Source: Pseudomonadota bacterium (GTDB lineage Bacteria; Pseudomonadota; Gammaproteobacteria; Xanthomonadales; Rhodanobacteraceae). From it: a stretch of DNA of 8,766 nucleotides. The DNA lies in contig JAJXTX010000101.1 in NCBI GenBank assembly GCA_021783385.1, positions 1 to 8,766 on the forward strand. Reading direction: 5' to 3'. This document shows positions 5,434-8,766 of the stretch, one piece after another. Position numbers and translations under genes: made by a program. The notes beneath the pieces are model-generated. The model made no database searches, was not told the origin of the DNA, and saw nothing but the letters and a program-made list of their open reading frames with translations. How positions within the stretch are numbered: the stretch's first letter is position 1; the number at the start of each line of letters is the position of its first letter.

Positions 5434-8115
5434 ATGCGCCGTCTCGTCCGCCCGCTGCTGTTCACCGCGCTCGCCGCCTGCTGCGGCGCGGCGCTTGCCG
5501 CCACCACCGAATCGGCGCCGCAGGGCCGGCTGCCGCGCTGGGCGGTGCCGCAGTCCTACCGGCTGGCGTTCAAGGTGGACCCGGCGCAGCAGGATTTCTC
5601 CGGCACCACCACGATCAAGCTCACCCTGAGCAAGCCCTCCGATCATCTGTGGCTGGACGGCAGCGAGCTGACCGTATCGAAGGTGGAAATCACCGATGCC
5701 GCCGGCAAACGGCACACCGGCAAGTACGTGGCGGTGGACCCGAAGGCCGGCGTGGCGCGGGTGGATTTCGGCAGCACGCTGCCGCCACAGAACCTCACCC
5801 TCACGATCGACTACCGCGCACCGCTCAACGCGCAGCTGCAGGGCCTGTACAAGGTCACTGCCAAGGGCCAGCCGTATGCGATGACGCAAATGGAGCCGAT
5901 CAGCGCGCGCTACGCCTTTCCCGGCTTCGACGAGCCGGATTTCAAGACCCCGTTCCAGCTCAGCCTGACCATCCCGGACGCCGAGACCGCGGTGGCGAAC
6001 ACGCGGCAGATCCGCCAGGCGCCGGCCGGCAAGGGCTGGAAAACCGTCACCTTCGCGCCGACGCTGCCGCTGCCCACCTACCTGGTGGCGTTCGGCGTGG
6101 GCCCGTGGAGCATTGCCACCGCGCCGGACATCGCGCCCGATGCCTTCCGCGCCAAGCCGTTGCCGCTGCGTGGTATCGCCGCCGCTGGTGAGGCGCAGCG
6201 CATGCAGCACGTGCTGGGCGAAACGCCGAGCATCATCCACGCGCTGGAGAACTACTACGGCTTCGGTTACCCGTTCGGCAAACTCGACCTGCTGGCCGCG
6301 CCGGACTTCGCCGCCGGTGCGATGGAGAACCCCGGCCTGGTCACCTTCCGCGACTGGCTGCTGCTGCTCGACAAGGACTCGCCGGCGCGCGACGTGCGCG
6401 GCTCCTTCAACGTCACCGCGCATGAGCTGGCGCACCAGTGGACCGGCGACACGGTGACCATGGCATGGTGGAACGACATCTGGCTGAACGAGGCGTTCGC
6501 CACCTGGATGCAGCAGAAGATCACCGAGCAGGTGCACCCCGAATACCGCGCCGACCTCGACCGCGTGCTCGGTGCGCAGGGCGCCATGGCCAACGACAGC
6601 CTGGTCAGCGCGCGGCGCATCCGCCAGCCGATCACCGGCAACGGCGACATCATGACCGCGTTCGACGGCATCACCTACCAGAAGGGTGCCAGCGTGATCG
6701 GCATGTTCGAGAACTACGTGGGCGACAAGACGTTCCAGAAGGGCATGCGCGCCTACATCCAGCAGCACAAGTTCGGCAACGCGGTGGCCAGCGACCTGGT
6801 CGACGCGATCGCCACGGCGGCGGGCAAGGGCGCAGCGTTCAAGCACGCGTTCAACAGCTTCCTCGACCAGTCCGGCGTGCCCTACGTGCAGACCACGCTG
6901 CAACAGAAAAACGGCCACACCGTGTTGCAGCTGAGCCAGAGTCGCTACCTGCCGGTCGGCAGCAGCGGCGACCCGAAGCGCATCTGGGGCGTGCCGGTGT
7001 GCGTGCGCTACGGCACCGCCGGCGGCAGCAAGGTCGCCTGCGAGATGCTCGACCACGCCACCGGCTCGATGACGCTGGCCGATGCCAGCCAGCCGACCTG
7101 GGTCATGCCCAACGCCAACGCCAGCGGCTACTACCGCTTCAGCCTCGGCAAGCCGGCGCTGGCCAGCCTCACCGGCAACGTCGGCAAGCTCAGCGACGCC
7201 GAGCAGCTGGCCTACGCCGACGCGGTCAATGCCGGCTTCCGCCACGGCGATCTGGATGCCGGCGACGTGCTGGCCGCGCTCAAGCCGCTGACCGCCTCCA
7301 AGGTACGCGAAGTGGCCACTGCGCCGCTGCCCCAGATCGAATGGATCAACACCCACGAGGCCGGTACCGACGCCCAGCGCGCCCGTCTGGCCGCATGGGT
7401 CAGCGCCGCCTACCTGCCGCGGCTGCAGCAGCTCGGCTACGAGCGCAAGGCCGGCGAATCGGAGGACGATGCGCTCCTGCGCAGCACCCTCGCCGGCGCG
7501 CTGGCGTTCGACTTCAAGCTGCCCGCAGTGCGCGCCGCGCTGCTGGCACAGGGCGAGGCCGCCCTGAAGCGCAAGCCGGATGGCCGTCTGAATCTCGCTG
7601 CGGCCGATCCCGACCTGCTCGGCGACGCGCTGGGTGTGGCTGTGCAGCAGCTGGGCAAACCTGCGGTGGATGCGCTGATCGCCGAGATCCCGCAGACCAG
7701 CGACCCGGCCCTGCGCAACGGCATGCTCGCCGGCCTCGCCAGCGTGGAAGATCCCGCGCTGGCCACCCGGGTGCGCGACTTCGCCCTGAGCAAGCCGGTC
7801 AAGGTCGGCGAGATGGCGATGCTGCTGATGGGCGGTCGCGACACCCCGGCCCGACGCGACGCGATGTGGCAATGGTTCACCGCGCACTACCCGCAGGTGC
7901 TGGCACGCACCGGCAGCTTCGCCGGCGGTTACCTGCCGCGGCTCGCCGCCGGCGGCAGCTGCTCGGTGGCTGCCGTCGACCGTCTGCAGGCGTTCTTCAA
8001 GCCGCGCCTGCAGGACGCCCCCGGCATCGACCGCGGCCTGGCGCAGACCAGCGAATCGATCCAGCTGTGCGGCGCGCTGAAGGCGAAGCAGGACGCGGCG
8101 GCGATCCTGCGCTGA
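5434..8115 (+). CDS. Exported M1 family zinc metallo-aminopeptidase with ERAP1-like C-terminal domain
   Basis: An 893-residue peptidase that removes N-terminal residues from peptides. The substrate N-terminus motif is GAMEN at 295-299, with QMEP from 152. The zinc site is HELAH (H330, E331, H334) with E353 of NEAF 18 residues on. Y415 in ITYQKGAS is the likely transition-state tyrosine. The N-terminal beta domain covers about 30-230, the catalytic domain 230-480 and an ERAP1-like helical domain the last 350 or so residues. The start at 5434 begins a signal peptide (MRRLVRPLLF...AALA) with GGAAG 6 nt upstream; an in-frame GTG at 5404 would bury it. Cleavage after A22 is plausible, but L-A-A-C16 also fits a lipobox. 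The mature protein has two cysteine pairs (C523/C536, C843/C879), compatible with periplasmic disulfides. It lies 93 bp after ahpD and is perhaps read through from it; no promoter is obvious. Confidence 0.95.
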   Translation: MRRLVRPLLFTALAACCGAALAATTESAPQGRLPRWAVPQSYRLAFKVDPAQQDFSGTTTIKLTLSKPSDHLWLDGSELTVSKVEITDAAGKRHTGKYVAVDPKAGVARVDFGSTLPPQNLTLTIDYRAPLNAQLQGLYKVTAKGQPYAMTQMEPISARYAFPGFDEPDFKTPFQLSLTIPDAETAVANTRQIRQAPAGKGWKTVTFAPTLPLPTYLVAFGVGPWSIATAPDIAPDAFRAKPLPLRGIAAAGEAQRMQHVLGETPSIIHALENYYGFGYPFGKLDLLAAPDFAAGAMENPGLVTFRDWLLLLDKDSPARDVRGSFNVTAHELAHQWTGDTVTMAWWNDIWLNEAFATWMQQKITEQVHPEYRADLDRVLGAQGAMANDSLVSARRIRQPITGNGDIMTAFDGITYQKGASVIGMFENYVGDKTFQKGMRAYIQQHKFGNAVASDLVDAIATAAGKGAAFKHAFNSFLDQSGVPYVQTTLQQKNGHTVLQLSQSRYLPVGSSGDPKRIWGVPVCVRYGTAGGSKVACEMLDHATGSMTLADASQPTWVMPNANASGYYRFSLGKPALASLTGNVGKLSDAEQLAYADAVNAGFRHGDLDAGDVLAALKPLTASKVREVATAPLPQIEWINTHEAGTDAQRARLAAWVSAAYLPRLQQLGYERKAGESEDDALLRSTLAGALAFDFKLPAVRAALLAQGEAALKRKPDGRLNLAAADPDLLGDALGVAVQQLGKPAVDALIAEIPQTSDPALRNGMLAGLASVEDPALATRVRDFALSKPVKVGEMAMLLMGGRDTPARRDAMWQWFTAHYPQVLARTGSFAGGYLPRLAAGGSCSVAAVDRLQAFFKPRLQDAPGIDRGLAQTSESIQLCGALKAKQDAAAILR

Positions 8116-8129
8116 GGGGGGCGGATGGA

Positions 8130-8164
8130 CCCCGCACGGGAGCTGGCTGGTCGTGCGGGGTTTT
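8130..8164 (+). terminator. Intrinsic terminator of the aminopeptidase gene
   Basis: A perfect 9-bp stem, CCCCGCACG at 8130-8138 with CGTGCGGGG at 8152-8160, a 13-nt loop, then TTTT at 8161-8164. It begins 15 bp after the stop codon. Confidence 0.85.
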
Positions 8165-8190
8165 CGCCAGCGCTCATGGAAGCAGAGCTT

Positions 8191-8450
8191 TCGTCCTCCT
8201 GCGGAGGGCGAGGTACTTCTCTTTTGCTTGTCCAAAAGACAAGTACCCAAGAGAAAACGACACCCCGCTTCCGCGCCTTGCAGGCATCCCTGCCTGCAAG
8301 GTCCGCGTGCGGGTTACGGGGTTTGTCGACAGGGCTTCCTGCCCTGACGCCAAACTGGTCGGCATCCATGCCGACCACCCTGCGGGCTGTTCCTCCACCC
8401 GCCCGCCGCTGCAGAGGGGCCCCGGGTAGAGCGACGCGCATCCTGCGCGC
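8191..8450. repeat. Array of small hairpins, probable dispersed intergenic repeat
   Basis: No gene is supported here, but inverted repeats follow one another: CCTCC/GGAGG (8195-8207); a 14-bp stem with one mismatch (8213-8226 with 8233-8246, loop CTTGTC); an 11-bp stem with loop TCCC (8276-8301); CAGGGC/GCCCTG with loop TTCCT (8330-8346); a 9-bp stem with loop TCCA (8356-8377); GCGGGC/GCCCGC (8382-8406); CGCGCA/TGCGCG with loop TCC (8435-8449). Several loops share a TCC core. From memory, similar sequences are scattered between genes in Xanthomonadaceae and are often mis-annotated as short proteins. Confidence 0.6.
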
Positions 8451-8452
8451 AC

Positions 8453-8639
8453 TTTTCAGAAGAGCCGACACCAGCAACCCGATGCTAGGCAACCTAGGGT
8501 TCGATAAGGGCTTCCTTGAAGAGATGAATGGATCGGCAGATGATCCGGTCACTTCTCAACGAAGGACTCCCAGATGCACTCATCACCGATCGCGCTCACC
8601 CTAGTGGCCACCATGTTGATACTTCCACGAGGGTATGCC
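8453..8639. other. Lower-GC intergenic stretch up to the insertion-sequence boundary
   Basis: GC content drops to roughly half, against about two thirds in the genes. A plus-strand frame starts at ATG 8528 (MDRQMIRSLLNEGLPDALITD) and would be cut by the insertion sequence at 8640. It resembles nothing I recognise and may be chance or the remnant of an interrupted gene. A short hairpin CTAGG/CCTAG lies at 8485-8497. Confidence 0.3.
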
Positions 8640-8766
8640 GTAAGCGTTTGCCCGCCACATCTTGAAGGTCGCCGTTGGCTATGCGAGCGGCAACAGGCTC
8701 TCGATGTCGCGGTCTTTGGTGGTGGGCAGGCGGGTGAGCACGTCGGTGAGCCAGGCGTGGGGTTCG
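8640..8766 (-). mobile_element. IS66-family insertion sequence, one end (runs off the right edge)
   Basis: The boundary is placed at 8640 because GTAAGCG there matches the GTAA-type terminal inverted repeat of IS66-family elements. A transposase C-terminus of that family ends 39 bp inside (stop at 8679). The eight bases before the boundary, GGTATGCC (8632-8639), would be one copy of the 8-bp target duplication; the other end lies outside the window. Confidence 0.75.
8679..8766 (-). CDS. IS66-family transposase (TnpC-like), C-terminal end only
   Basis: Only the last 29 codons are inside the window, too short for a standard ORF call. They read EPHAWLTDVLTRLP, then TTKDRDIESLLPLA and a TAG stop at 8681-8679. 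The (E/D)P(Y/H)AWL-DVL-RLP pattern ending in a (I)E-LLP motif is the characteristic C-terminus of IS66 transposases. It reads on the minus strand toward the terminal repeat at 8640. Whether the transposase is intact cannot be told. Confidence 0.85.
   Translation of the reverse strand, partial: EPHAWLTDVLTRLPTTKDRDIESLLPLA

Noticed and set aside
5419..8250. A 943-codon open frame on the minus strand opposite the aminopeptidase
   Set aside because: It is an antisense shadow of a high-GC gene. Its composition is rich in His, Arg, Gly and Val without domains, whereas the plus strand has a complete M1 peptidase.
8125..8604. Short plus- and minus-strand frames across the hairpin array as proteins
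   Set aside because: All are built from the inverted repeats, differ between frames without any domain, and lack good ribosome-binding sites.
1..8766. CRISPR arrays, tRNA or rRNA genes
   Set aside because: No regularly spaced direct repeats and no cloverleaf or rRNA sequence were seen. A GGTTCGA near 8498 resembles a T-loop but has no matching arms.

Overview
The window is high-GC (about 65-70 %) bacterial chromosome with compact genes. Codon use, the families present and the style of the intergenic repeats suggest a gammaproteobacterium of the Xanthomonadales (Rhodanobacter/Dyella-like). That placement is inference, because no marker gene is present.

Layout. Positions 1-2861 hold a minus-strand run. 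Read in the direction of transcription it is a rubrerythrin (2861-2442), a two-cluster 4Fe-4S / double CCG-domain oxidoreductase (2286-919), a DUF3501 protein (868-287) and the first 94 codons of a membrane-anchored hypothetical protein (284 to beyond position 1). Upstream on the same strand is oxyR (3962-2991). Divergent from oxyR are ahpC (4114-4653) and ahpD (4801-5340), then an exported M1 aminopeptidase (5434-8115) closed by an intrinsic terminator. Positions 8116-8639 carry no convincing gene. They hold an array of small hairpins that looks like a dispersed chromosomal repeat, followed by a lower-GC stretch. At 8640 an IS66-family insertion sequence begins and runs off the right edge.

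How the genes work together. This is a peroxide-defence locus. OxyR has both redox cysteines (C200, C209). AhpC is a 2-Cys peroxiredoxin with the C52 / C165-x-C167 arrangement of AhpD-coupled enzymes, and AhpD has the E-x11-CxxC-x3-H active site; no ahpF is present. Two tandem OxyR-type operators with the same geometry (ATAG-N7-CTAT, 7-nt spacer, AT(G/C)G-N7-CAAT) can be read from the sequence. One lies in the oxyR-ahpC intergenic region, abutting a likely ahpC -35. The other overlaps the oxyR stop codon and sits in front of the rubrerythrin gene. This places rubrerythrin, and possibly the Fe-S/DUF3501 module behind it, in the OxyR regulon. The module is the least understood part of the window; a role as electron supply to the rubredoxin-less rubrerythrin is a hypothesis only.
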